A stretch of DNA of 64,000 bases from Micropterix aruncella (Eukaryota > Arthropoda > Insecta > Lepidoptera > Micropterigidae). Of the stretch, positions 22,301-34,500 are shown piece by piece (the stretch's first letter is position 1; each line of letters starts with the position of its first letter). The notes below the pieces were generated by a model. That model made no database searches and was not told the DNA's origin. It was given only the letters and a program-made list of their open reading frames with translations. The stretch is taken from the NCBI GenBank assembly GCA_944548615.1, contig OX155964.1, forward strand, positions 62,001 through 126,000, given 5' to 3'. A program made the position numbers and the translations under genes.

Positions 22301-22535
22301 ATGTCTCGCATGTCTCGCTCGGCGGAGATGCTGCAGTACGAGTGCGGCGGGGGAGGGGGCGGGGGAGGGAGGCGGCTGCCGGGCTACGGCGACTGCCGCG
22401 GCGGCGAGCGCGACGCGGCCGCCGCGGCCGCCGCGCAGCACCAGCAGCACCTGTACAGCGTCAGCCAGCGGCTCGCCTTCGCGTCGGCCGCCGCTGCTGC
22501 GGCGCAGCAACAGCACGACAGCGACAAGAGCACAG
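22301..22535 (+). CDS. FRMD8: FRMD8 exon 1 (start codon)
   Basis: ATG at 22301 is the first in-frame Met (MSRMSRSAEMLQYECGG); a second is at 22310. The frame is open upstream to 22280 without another ATG. Poly-Gly and poly-Ala tracts follow. Donor gtgaca starts at 22536, phase 1. An acceptor-like caagcag before 22275 suggests an upstream non-coding exon. Confidence 0.75.
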
Positions 22536-25500
22536 GTGACACCTTTGCTTCTGATACGACGGATATCTACATTTTCCACGTCAACACTCGATGCGTATGT
22601 AATACCCAGTGTCCATTGTGCCCGGTATGGCCAGATATTATAAGTAGTACTCGATCGGTTATATTCTCTATTTGGACCATTTCATAAATAATGTACACAT
22701 TTTTTGCTTACTACCATGTTAACTTATTTACAGTATATTTTTACAACCTTTTATTATAATCTTCTCGCTTCTCGTGAACCGATTGCCGACGAATGAGAAT
22801 CTTTACTATTCTATCAGAGACACCATATCTGTTCATCTATCGAGTGTCTCGAGTAACGGCGGCAGAAAACTCCCCATTTTCTATGAGCACAATCAAAGGT
22901 GACACAAATAATTATATTTGCTAATGATCACCGAGGTCTGTTCGCGATAGACACAGCTCCGTGCGGAACCAGTATCAAAGCAGTTTATTATCGTGACTTC
23001 ATGCAGAACCTAAAAACAGAAAAATGCACATAACGTGATCTCTCTCACACGTGCCATTCGATAAATAAACAGGGATGCCTTGAATGAAATCGTAAAGCTT
23101 CCCAAACGTTGGTTTCAGTCGTTGATAAGCAAGGAGGGCCTATATTGCAGAATTGTAAAGAGATACACTTCCCCCATTCTGCAACTTTTAGAACATTCTG
23201 GAACATTCTAGGTCAGCAGCATTCTCGGTATTCTCTACAAACCTGAGAGGACACTCTAAACAGCTGTACCACAATAAGTTCAAGCAGAACCCACGCCGGC
23301 ACTTTCTCACCAATAGAGTGGTAGGATCTTGGAACAATCTACCCAGTGAAGTTGTAAATGCTGTCTCCGTAAATGCTTTCAAGAACAAACTGGACGATCA
23401 TATAAAACATAAAACAAAAACAATAACAAAAACTGTTACTAAAAAATAAGTGTTGTGATATAGGCGCATCAGCTAAAGCTGCTAGCCTATTATTATTAAT
23501 AATAATAATAATAAGAAGAAAACAACATGTTCACATTATCGCCACTCACTCCCACCCACTCACAGCCACCCCCATCCGAGCTCTTATTATCAAAAGGAGG
23601 CCAAGAGACGCGAGTGGGTGGTGGTGATCGGTTGTGGAGAAAAATCAGTTACACGAACACACGTGACGTTTATATTTCTATATTTATATTGATTATGATT
23701 TCTCTGATATGTCTCTCTAATCTTGTCTATTTATTTAATTAAATCCGAAAATCGATTTTGTATGTCAATCATTGGTTCGTTACTTTAGCGTTCTTCTTTA
23801 GAAATCCAAAAAATTTTCATAAAATAAAACAAACTTATATCGAGTGTGCAAATTGAGTGGACTGTATCTCTACATATTAAGAAAAAGTGGAAACGTAGCC
23901 CCCGACTGATTGTCCTTTTCCGCGTGCGTTCGAGCAGGTTCGAACGTGAGCAGCTGCTCGGTGGTGAGCAGCGTGCCGTCGACGTGCCCGGCGTCGTCGC
24001 CGCCCGCGCTCGAGCACGACGCGGCCGCGTACGGCTACGCGTCGGCGGGCGAGGGGGCGGCGGCGCCCGGGGCGGAGGCCCCCGCGGCGCGCGAGGTGGT
24101 GGTGTTGCTGTGGTCGCGCGCCGCCGTGGTGGTGCGTTGCGCGCGGCCGCCGACCGCCGCCGACCTGCTCGCCGCCGTCCTCGCGGCGCCCGACCTCGGC
24201 CTGTCGCCGCACGCCGCCCGCCTCGCGCACCGCGTCTTCGCCATTTGGATGTGCTCCGAATCTATCGGTGGGTACCTGCCTACCTACCTACCTGCCTCAC
24301 TGCTATCGGTCAGCGTCACTCTTACCTTCGTACAGTCATATTCAGTTGTCATTCCGTCAAATAGTGTGCAGCGCCGCCTGTGAGCGGTCCTTTTTCGAAT
24401 GGGCAACATTTACTTAATATTTACGCGGTGACAGGCGAGGGTTGAAAACCCCGCCCACCACCCGGGCAGTTCTAACGACGTGGGTCATTTTATCTGCCCA
24501 GGATGTCATGCAACGACAACCTCACGCGTGCCGGAAGAGTAGCGCGTGAGGGGTGAGCGAACGGAGACCTTGAGAAGGATTCTCCGGGCTTCAGCCCCCG
24601 CCGGCACCCCGTAAACCGTTTATTTGTACTTCAAAATGTTTACAATGATTACTTAATTACTAAACTAACCTAGGCGACTAAGCGGTAACATATTTCATTA
24701 TTTATATAGTTCTCATTACATAATAAATTATTTTCACTACAATGATGAGGCGGTGGAAGTCATGCTCCATGCGGGGTGTCGAAAAAACGGGCAGCAAACG
24801 GCAGGGGCGCCGTCGGAGACCTCGACGACCGGGATCCTGTGAAAGGGCACGCACCCACAGGGGCGATTAGGGACGATACAGTTCGGGCGACTTCGGAGGA
24901 TGACGCAGCCCCCGGCAGACCGTTCTCAGACCGTTCGTTTTGGTTCGGTTGCATGTGCAGAGCTGGAGCTGGGCGCGTCGTCGTCGGTGGAAGCGATGGC
25001 TCGCCGCTGGCCGCGGCTGGCGCGCCGCTGGGGCGAGGAGGGTGACGAGAGCGACGGGGAGGGGGGGGGCGAGGGGGAGGGCGGCGAGGGGGAGGGGGAG
25101 GGCGCTGCGCCGCTCGTGCGTCTGCAGCGCAGCGCCACCTGTCCGCGCCGCCGCGACGAGGCCGCCAGCCGCGAGCCCCCCGTCGCCGAACTGCTGTGGG
25201 CCGAAGCCTGCCACAGGGTAAGCTTCTTCCTCGCTCTCTAGTAGGTAGTGAGAGTCAGATACCTCCGCTCTCTGTGGTACCCTAATAACAGCGGTGAATT
25301 TTTATTAGCAAATTAATTAATTTCGCAGGGGTTTTATTCGATGTGTCAAATGAGTGCGCAGGTGTCCGTCGAAATATTTTACAAGTAACGTAACGCTTGT
25401 GAATGCTTGGAATCGATTTAACAAAATGCTATAATTTATTAAGCATTGTACCTATATTCTGGCGTCATACGATAGAAGATACAATCGCAATTCGATTTTT

Positions 25501-28500
25501 AAATGGAATTCGCGCAAACGGTGAGCGGTGCGTCCCGCCCGGGACGTTACACATTTTGCCGTAGGTAGGCTATCATCCCTAGCGGGACGTTAAATATCCA
25601 AGGGGTAATTTATATTCTTTCAGGCCCCCTCCCCCCCAACCTCATTATACTAGACTGCGCGCGCCGCGGCTACGTGGTTTGGTTACCCCGTCTCGCTGTC
25701 CGCGTGTCCTTGTTTCGATAGGCGACAATATGCCATCTATTACAAGCTTAATCGACGCCTGATATGTACGGCTGAGCCAGCGCGGCCACTGCTAGATTCC
25801 ACCGGGACCCTCCGCTACGTTGCTAAAAACAAGGTGACCCAATTCGCGAACCACCTGCACAAGACCTTCGTTCCGCGCGAGATTCAAGACCTCGAACACC
25901 CGAAGGCGGTCACGACCACCTACCTGCTGAGGAAGAATCCCCGCCGGAACTCGGCGTAGAGATTTCGTCGATACCTGCGGCTGAGCTCCAGCGTCGAATC
26001 CAGCTGCTCAAGCTGAAGAAGGCACCCGTTTCGACGGCATTGGTAGCGGCGCTCTACGAAGGTTCTTTTCGCCAGCTTCCCGCCCTCGCAGGACTGCTCA
26101 GCTCCTGCATAAGACTCGACCACTTTCCGCAGTAGTAAAAGACGGCTAAAGTCACAATGCTGCCGAAACCTCGCAAGGACCTGCGGCAACTGGGAAACTA
26201 CCGCCCGATTTCGCTGCCGCCCAGCATTGCGAATGTCTTCGAGCGTACCTCGCCCCGCACGTCGAGAGTACGGATTCCGTTCAGACCACTCGCCTACCCT
26301 GCTACTCATGCGGGTAGTCCACCGCCTAACGGAATTCCACAATAAGCACCAGCACACGACAGCCGTCTTTATAGAGTCGAAAAGGCGTTCGACCGAATCT
26401 GGCACGAGGGCCACCGTTTCGAGCTGGCGACACAGATCTCGACACCGCGCCCGTTCCAAAACGTGGTGGCTTCCTTTCTTTCAGGAAATCCTTTCTTTCA
26501 ATCAACAATTCGCCACATCGCGGCGGGAGTCCCGCAGGGAAGATGTCTATCTCCGGCGCTATACGGTATCTACACCAACGTCAAAAACATCTCGGCTTCG
26601 CAGCGGACGAGCATCCAGCGAGAGCTGAACGTGGGGCTGAGAAAAGTGTCGGGAGCCCCTTCATACGACCAAAACGCGACTCTGGAACCCGATTTTAGCG
26701 AAACAGATTCCGTGGAGGATTACGTAAAGCGCCTCGCGAGCGCCGTGTGCACACCAGGCTCCAGAACTCAAGAAGCCGTAGCCGCGAAGTCTGCTAGATT
26801 AGCAGACCGCCAGCGCGGGTATCGCAGCGCAAACATCAGTTCACCGTAAGGCGCCTCGACCGTCAGGGGTCTCACAAAGATACCTGCCGCAGGGCGTGCA
26901 GCCCTGCGATGCCACAAACAGTAAGTCAGGCCGATAGGCCCGGCTCATATGAAGCTATACGAAACGGCAATGCCTAGTGGAAGACGTCACGGGCCTTAAA
27001 GGCCCGTCGAGTGAAATACGACTGCGGCGGCCGTCAGTAGCCCGCTGTACTCTGTAAGGAGTGTCCGCGCTGCTCGTCTTCTCCCTGTAGGGTGATATTA
27101 CTGCCGCTCGCCATTCACTCCTATATTTAGTCGGCGGTCCGTAGGGACCGCCGATGGTCCGAAGGAAAAGGTTTCGCCCAGACCGACGTATACCCCGCTA
27201 CTTAGAAAACGGACGTTTGTCCGACCGCTCCGGCGATTCTCCGGTCGCAAGACTCTGCGAGGGAAGTGTTTCCCTCGTCGAGGCGGCTACCGGAGAGGAG
27301 TCGGCCGTGCGAGATGCTCCGTCGCTTCAGGTGCTGAGCGGCAAGTACCCGGTGGAGCGCACGGCGGCCGTGTCGCTGGGCGGGCTGCAGGCGCGGCTGA
27401 CGCTGCCGCAGCCGGTGTCGGCGGCGGCGCGGCGCGACCCGGCCTTCTTCCGCGCGCTGCTGCCGCGGCACGCGCGCGGCTGGAGCGCCAGCGGCTGGGC
27501 CGCGCTGCTGGCGGCCGCCTGGTGGTGGCGGCGCTGGGGCGGCGGCAAGGCGGCCGCCGAGGCGCGGCTGCTGGACCAGCTGCAGACGCCGCCCGCGACC
27601 GCCGCCTCCGCGCAGCCCTCCGCGCACAAGCTGCGCATCAAGTACCTGGAATACTGCCGCTCGCTGCCTTTCTACGGGTGCGTAAACGATTCCATTTTCC
27701 AACTCCGAGCCGTTGTGTAATGAATTTCTATCGAGCCATGCATATTATCGGACGTCAGTCGCGGACGTGACTTTGAAGCTTCGAACGTCCAATAGAGATC
27801 TGGCAAGCCGCGTTCCAAACGACTGTGCATACTGTTCAGTCGCGTCCGTAGGCCGCGGCTTACGGACGCGTCCGATAATATGATTGCCCCTTAACGCCCC
27901 TATCGTCCGTCCGCTGCTCGCTCCCTTCAGAATGAGTCACGAAGAGAGATGAAGAAAGAGGGGCTGTGCATAGTTTCGGAAATTGTGCCAATGCGAGTTT
28001 TGAATTTATACATAGGAATTTATACATGAACCTACCTATTGAATGTATCTATCTGTCTATCTATCTAATACTCTTCATTAGGAGCATTTCACAACGGATG
28101 GGTTTATCTCGTACGACCTCGTACAACAATGTCTCGTTATAAACAAGATAAGACGAATTTACAGCGTGAAGTTTCGGTTTACGACGTTTCGGCGCTGTTG
28201 AAACCGCCGTTGTCCCGGGTAGACTACCCTGTCCAGCCTACCCTGGACAACGGCAGTTGCAGCATCGCCGAAACGTCGAGTGCTACAATCCGTTTCGTTT
28301 TGTTTCCAGAATTCCGTTCATTGTAACTCAATGGAAAATAATGACCCAACCGTGAAATTTATATGGTCAGCCAAAATGGTCCAAAAGACATCGATAAAAA
28401 GGCCGCTGATTGTTATATTATTGTCTTCAGAGCGGCCTTCTTTCGAGGACAAGTGGAGAGGCCGGTGCGGGGGCTTGCCAGCCTGCTCACTCCTGGCGAC

Positions 28501-31500
28501 GTTCCCGTCCTCGTCGGTATCAACCAGAACGGCATCTACGTCATCGACGACGTCGAAAGCGTAATTTAAATTATTCGCATTAATTACATGTAGGTAGCCA
28601 GGAGTTGACGTGTGTCTGTCTAAATGTGATTCCAAGCACGAGGGGCATCGTAATAAGTGACCCGTTTTTGAGGTGCCCAACCTACACCGCAATGGTATTT
28701 GGGATATCGGGTGAAGCCCCAGAGTTCATTATTTGGGCGCATCTACCTCGGCCTGTGCGATCTCATCGGCAGAGGCAATTCGAACCGTGGGGGCACTGAC
28801 GCAACTGCGTATCCCAGACCTCCCTGCCGCAGGAGGAGGCGCTTTAGAGAGACACTACTCTCTATTTTTTTACTACTCCCCCAAGACATCCCAAGTTTTA
28901 TAAAACTTAAATAAGTAGCCTAAATATGCGATTTGCATAGTTTGCAAAATATCCAGACTTTCACCCCGGCAGTATAAGGTTTCAGTTCTGATTTTAAAAT
29001 AAGGAAGTTTCCTTTTTTTTTATTATTTTTTTTTTAAATCATAGAAAATTTGTAATGTGGCCTGGTGTTTTTCTTTTTCAATTATCTTCATAAATGACGA
29101 AGTTATGATACTTTTCCCTCCCGTTTCTTAATTGATCGCCGCGCGATCGGTCGACAATGCCGTGACGTCACAAGTCTCTCTCGGGCCGACCGCGTCGGCA
29201 CCAAAGCGGAGATCGCTCGCCGTTCGGGCAGTTAGTACCTACTTATGGTTAGCCCAAGACGGTTGCGGAATCATTATGGAAACTGTGAAACTTAATAAAG
29301 TACATTACAAATACTGCATCGTACCTAAGTGTACAAACACTACCGTAACTACAGCCAATAAACATTTTTTTTCGGTGCCGAAGGATAAAAAACAAAGAGC
29401 TAAGTGGTGCAAGATTATGAAGCAGAAAGAATCTTTATCAGAAAAATCAGTGCGGTATTGCTGCGAAGACCATTGCGATGTTAGAATGATAGACTTCTGT
29501 CCATTAATTAAAAACAAAATTGTTTATTATAATCCACTATATAAATTAGATTCTCTAATTATTAGCGGTTTCGAAGTCCTCGTCAGTAATGCAAAATAAA
29601 CCCTTTGTCTTATCTGCAAATAGCATTTGAAGTTGGATTTGTGCCATATATTTGTTTGTTATCTCTCCATCCCGTTTATAATTTTTGGGATTTTTTTTTT
29701 GCTCATCGGACATTTTATTTCCACTACAAATTCTTCTGAAATGCCGTCCGGCGATGCACCAAATCCTTATTGAGGATTAATCCACTTTCCTTGATTACAA
29801 TGTTTTGTTTTGCAGCCACTATTTGTCGAACTTTTGGCACCAAAGTTTTTCCTGGCAAAAAAAGAATTAAATATTTAATCAACAAAAAAACGGGGAAACC
29901 GCTAAGTAGGAAACCAGTCCTTGACTAAAGTTGAAATAAAAACAGAAGATACTTACCTCTACTAATGGCGTTCTTAACTTTAAAGGTATATGCTCCTAAA
30001 ATATACTCTATTAACACCCCATCTTCTTTATTGCAGTGCGCGATTTCATGCAGCTTTGAGGCAGCGATGCGACCATACCGTAGTTGGAATCACATATTAG
30101 ATTCAGATTGATTCATTGTGGCCTGGAAGACCATTTTCAAATCAGCCTTTCCATGTGGTCTTTAGAGTATTGTATGAAATTGTCTGCATTAGGTTGCCGG
30201 ACCTGGCGTTTAGAGTGACATGCCATAGAATGAATGCAAGGCGTTGGATCTTTATCAGATTTACAATAAAGCAATAGTATTGAATTAAGATGTAATTTTC
30301 GTGATTTCTCAACTACTTCTATTAAAAACGATCCGCTTCTAGGAGGCAGATCTACCTTCGCAGTTTTAGTTTTTTTAGAAATCGGTGTAACCAAATCGGC
30401 AGTTTTAATAAATTTTAAATTACTTCCAACAGTTGAAAGCTTAGCTTTGGCCCAATAGCATTTCACCGAAGTACAAGAAGGTTCTTCAGTCCGTCTGTTC
30501 AACCACATAACTAGAGCTATTGCATGCTTACATCCTCCTTGGCTGGCAGCACAATCTTCGCAACACACGCTTTTAATGTGTTCAGCCTCTTCGTTGCATA
30601 CTAATGTACAACGATATGGCTTACTCTTAACTTTGTGCTCGGGATTTACTCTAGCTTTTTCTGTGCATAGTTTGCCTTCTCTTTGTACCTGCACATAGCC
30701 AATGGCGTCGTCACCGTAGCTTTCTCGGGCAGACCTGAAAGTGATTGTATTAACTTTATTAAATACTTATACCATTGGTCGATTTATAAACACGAACTTA
30801 AACAATACTATAATAATAATAATAGCTGCGGACATAGTTTACTACGGACAATCAATATAATAATAATAATAATAGCTGCGCTAAACACGTTTTCAAAACC
30901 TAGTATAAATAATAAAGTAGAAATATTGATATCGATATTCCTGTTCATACAATCTTTTCGATATTCCTGTTTTGATATCGATATTCCTGTTCCTCGCACA
31001 CTGCCTCTAAAATGCGTTCCACCTTCAATATCTTCGGCGGTCCCACCCAGGTGGGTTTCGGTGCATTCGGTGCATTCGGTGAGCTGCACATGTGTGCGAG
31101 GGTTCCAAGTTACGGTAAATAAATAATGTCCCAGGTACGGTCAATATACTTACGTTGAAAGTTTGACGCCTCGAACCTTTGCACTTGTATACAACGGATT
31201 GTCAGTCAAAAAGTTTAAAACCATAGTCATTTCCACTTTTGGCAAATTATTGCTCTGTCCGCGAACAAATCCACTCTCAATCGTCAACTCTTTCTACTTC
31301 AATCTAGTTATTGTTATTACCAAACTACTAATTTATAATAGGAATTTACATAAAATATGATATGAAGCTCAATACAATACACACTCCGCGTCCGAGAAAC
31401 ACTACTACACTGCGAGCGCTCTAGTCTAGTGCATTTCTGTCACTTACACCGCGGCCTACGAGACTTGTGACGTCACACTGCGAATTCTCCGCGCGCCATT

Positions 31501-34500
31501 TTAGTTTTGTATGGCGTTCAGTAAAAGTGGAATAACTTCGTAATTTTTCAATATTTTCAAATAATTCTTTCACCATGCTTAATGTATTTTTATTTTCTTA
31601 CAATTTACATAAGTATTTTCTATTTTGGTGTTATTGGAAACTTCCTTATTCCATTCCAATTATCCCAGTTGAAACGGTGGTGTTTGAGACGGTATTCTCT
31701 CCATGGCGCAGGGGGAGGGTTCGCGCTACTGGCCCTACGCCTATCGATGTCAACGCGTCGGAAAGTTTGGGTGGTAGGTTAAACATCTAAAATGATTTTC
31801 AACCTTCCCTGCGCTTAATGCTTTTTAACACGCTTTTATTAGGTCGACCTGTATGTAACTAACTATGTAATGGAATCTAAGGTAACTAATTTAACCATCT
31901 ACCAAGGATCGTAGCGTCATGAAAATTGGCAGCTGTATGTAGTTCTGATGACAATACAATAATATGGTACTGTCGAACTGATCTGATGATGGAGTCGGAA
32001 GATATGAACTGGAACTTCATGATGGAACATCGTATCATAGCTGTGTTTGGACTTGTTAGAAAAGTCTCGGAATGAACTTTGACCACGATTAGGTTTCAAG
32101 GTCTGATGATGAAGCCGGAAGATAGGCACTGGCATTCCATGATGGAATATCGTATCATAGCCGTGTAAATCGTGTTTTTAGTGTTTTTTTTAACTATTAA
32201 TTTATTAATCAGACATAAAATGACAAAGTTCAGCCTCAAGCGAGCGGGCGACGATTTATGAACCCCTGACCCTCAGACACCGTGGCCCCGAAGTAGGCAC
32301 CCCTCCTTCTAAGTTATTAATCTTCTTTTCCCCCTCCAACTAAATTATGAATGGACATCTCTGGGGACCGTGCTTTGAACCGAGGGCTAAACCAGGTTCC
32401 GACGATAAGTACAATTAAAAGGTGAGGTATATTCGCGTGCAGACGCTGCTGTTGGGTCTGCGTTACGAGGAGCTGTCGTGGGAGGCGTGCGTGTCGAGCG
32501 GCGCGCGCGGCGAGTGCGGGCGGCGCGGCGAGCGGCGCGGGCAGCGCTCTTCCCGCCGCCGCGACCGCTCGCCGCCCAGCATGCCCTGCCTCTTCCTCCA
32601 GTTCATGGTCGTCGAGAACGGACTCAGGGTCTCCAAAATATTACAGGTACGCCGTACCATTGATTTTAATAAAATCAATGGCCGTACGAAACGCAAGGCC
32701 TAGGCGGTTACTTTTCAGATGCGTCTCCCCTCGCCGGCGATGTGCGGTGCCTTTCCCCGTGCTGCTGCACTTCTTCATCCGTAGCAATTGACGTTTTGAC
32801 GGGTGTCCTTCCGGCGGATCTGTAGGTCTTACGGCATACGGCGATGTCGCGGATTCGTAGGGGATTGAGAGATTGAGTTTCTAATTTTTTGACGCGAAAA
32901 TAACTTTAAAATCGACGCCGGGGAAGAATTTACGCCCAATTGAGCGACAGTTTCTGTCGAAGTAATATCAAACATCAATAGCTCGGATAAAAATACGAGT
33001 AGATATAATGCCACCGTCTTAGTCTCGTTTTAACGCGAACTGTCCACCCTCAAAGTGAGGCCGCAACTTTCTACTTTCAGGATTTGACTTGTCTACCTAT
33101 TTTGATATATTATATGACTACTTATCTTGTTATTTTAAGTCTACTTGTATTATATTATGACATGACTAGTTATCCGATTTGAGTCAACTAAGTAAGTGTT
33201 TTTGTTAAGAGGGGTGTAGGTATGTGTTATAATTAATCATGGATTCCAAATGTGTATCTCAAAAACTGAAAACGGTACGAGAATCTGAATTTGAAAAAGT
33301 TAGAAAATTGCCCGATTTTCTTAAATTGTCGCGCTTTATGGGTAAAGTACTACCGAAATTACAAAAATCGGGCACGAATGCGTAGAGCACAACATTCCAA
33401 AGCGAAAATCCGGGTGAGCACCGGAAGCCAACGCACAGTATTGCCGGGAATATGGGCGGATTTTTTAAAAAGTGTACATGGTTTAGAAACACACTTTTTT
33501 TTATTTGGGCAATAAATTGTAGTTTTATTTATTGATTTCTGTCCTACACTAATGGAACTTTAAGAAAAATATAAAGATCTTTCGATTATTATAGCAATTT
33601 AATGAATATAAGCGTTTTTGGGTTAAAATGAGGGACTAAATGTTCCACTGAGTAACAAAACTATATCTCTCGACACTGAATAAATAAAATACATTTCTTT
33701 GATATCAACACTTTTATTACGTAACACCATACCCACGACAATTAAAAAAATATATAAACATAAGATAATTAAATTAAACATTTTAATTTTGACAACTTTA
33801 TATCCTCTGACTAACCTGTTGGTGACTTCATGGCATATTTTTCTTTATAACTTTTGAAATCGCAAGTTTACTATTTTGTGATATATTTTATGGCATTCCA
33901 TTACGAGTAATCTTCTTCATGAAGATAAAAATAGGTGTCTAATGAGCATAAATTGTGAAATATCATATTTTTCTAATAAATTTTAGGAGGGGACAATTAG
34001 TCAGTGGAATGTTATAATTACTAAGTGGAAAATGTAAGGCAATGACCACACTGTACAAATTAAATTGGTTTCTTGAGAAAAATTGCAATAAACTTACTTT
34101 TTTTTAAGACTTACAATATAACTTAATTAACGTATCTGCGTGTGTATTACATGTACCTACATATGTAACATAGTTATAAAATATAGACAAATTACATTTA
34201 ATATTATAAAAACAATGATGTATTCATAATGAATGTATTACGCTACATTTCAACTAAATACTAGGATCGCTTCCAGGTTATGCTTAAACACATCAAAGTG
34301 TCTCAACATATTTCATACGTTAATGAGTAAAAAAATAAAATACTAGCTCCACTCCGTATATAAATTGCATCCACTCCCACTGCATCCACTCCGTATATAA
34401 ATTAATCTGGCCTTTTTAGTCTTTTGCACAAGTCACATTCGCTATTCATGCATTGATATGACTTCAGGTCGCAACTTATTTGTAATATCATATCTTTTTC

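Larger units (their letters stand above)
29162..31476. mobile_element. Candidate DNA transposon with 17-bp terminal inverted repeats
   Basis: GTGACGTCACAAGTCTC at 29162-29178 is the exact reverse complement of 31460-31476. Between them lie a THAP-type ORF on + (from the left end) and a degraded SWIM/YqaJ-type gene on - (from the right end). Similarity of the inverted repeats decays inward. No target duplication was verified. It sits in FRMD8 intron 5. Confidence 0.6.

Noticed and set aside
28605..28870. Possible tRNA-derived SINE (a GGTTCGAATTGCC B-box-like string on - near 28780)
   Set aside because: No matching A box at the right distance and no repeat partner in the window.
30683..31126. 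147-codon + strand ORF opposite the SWIM/YqaJ gene
   Set aside because: It lies over a (TAA)-rich intron and shows no domain. The - strand frame has clear homology.
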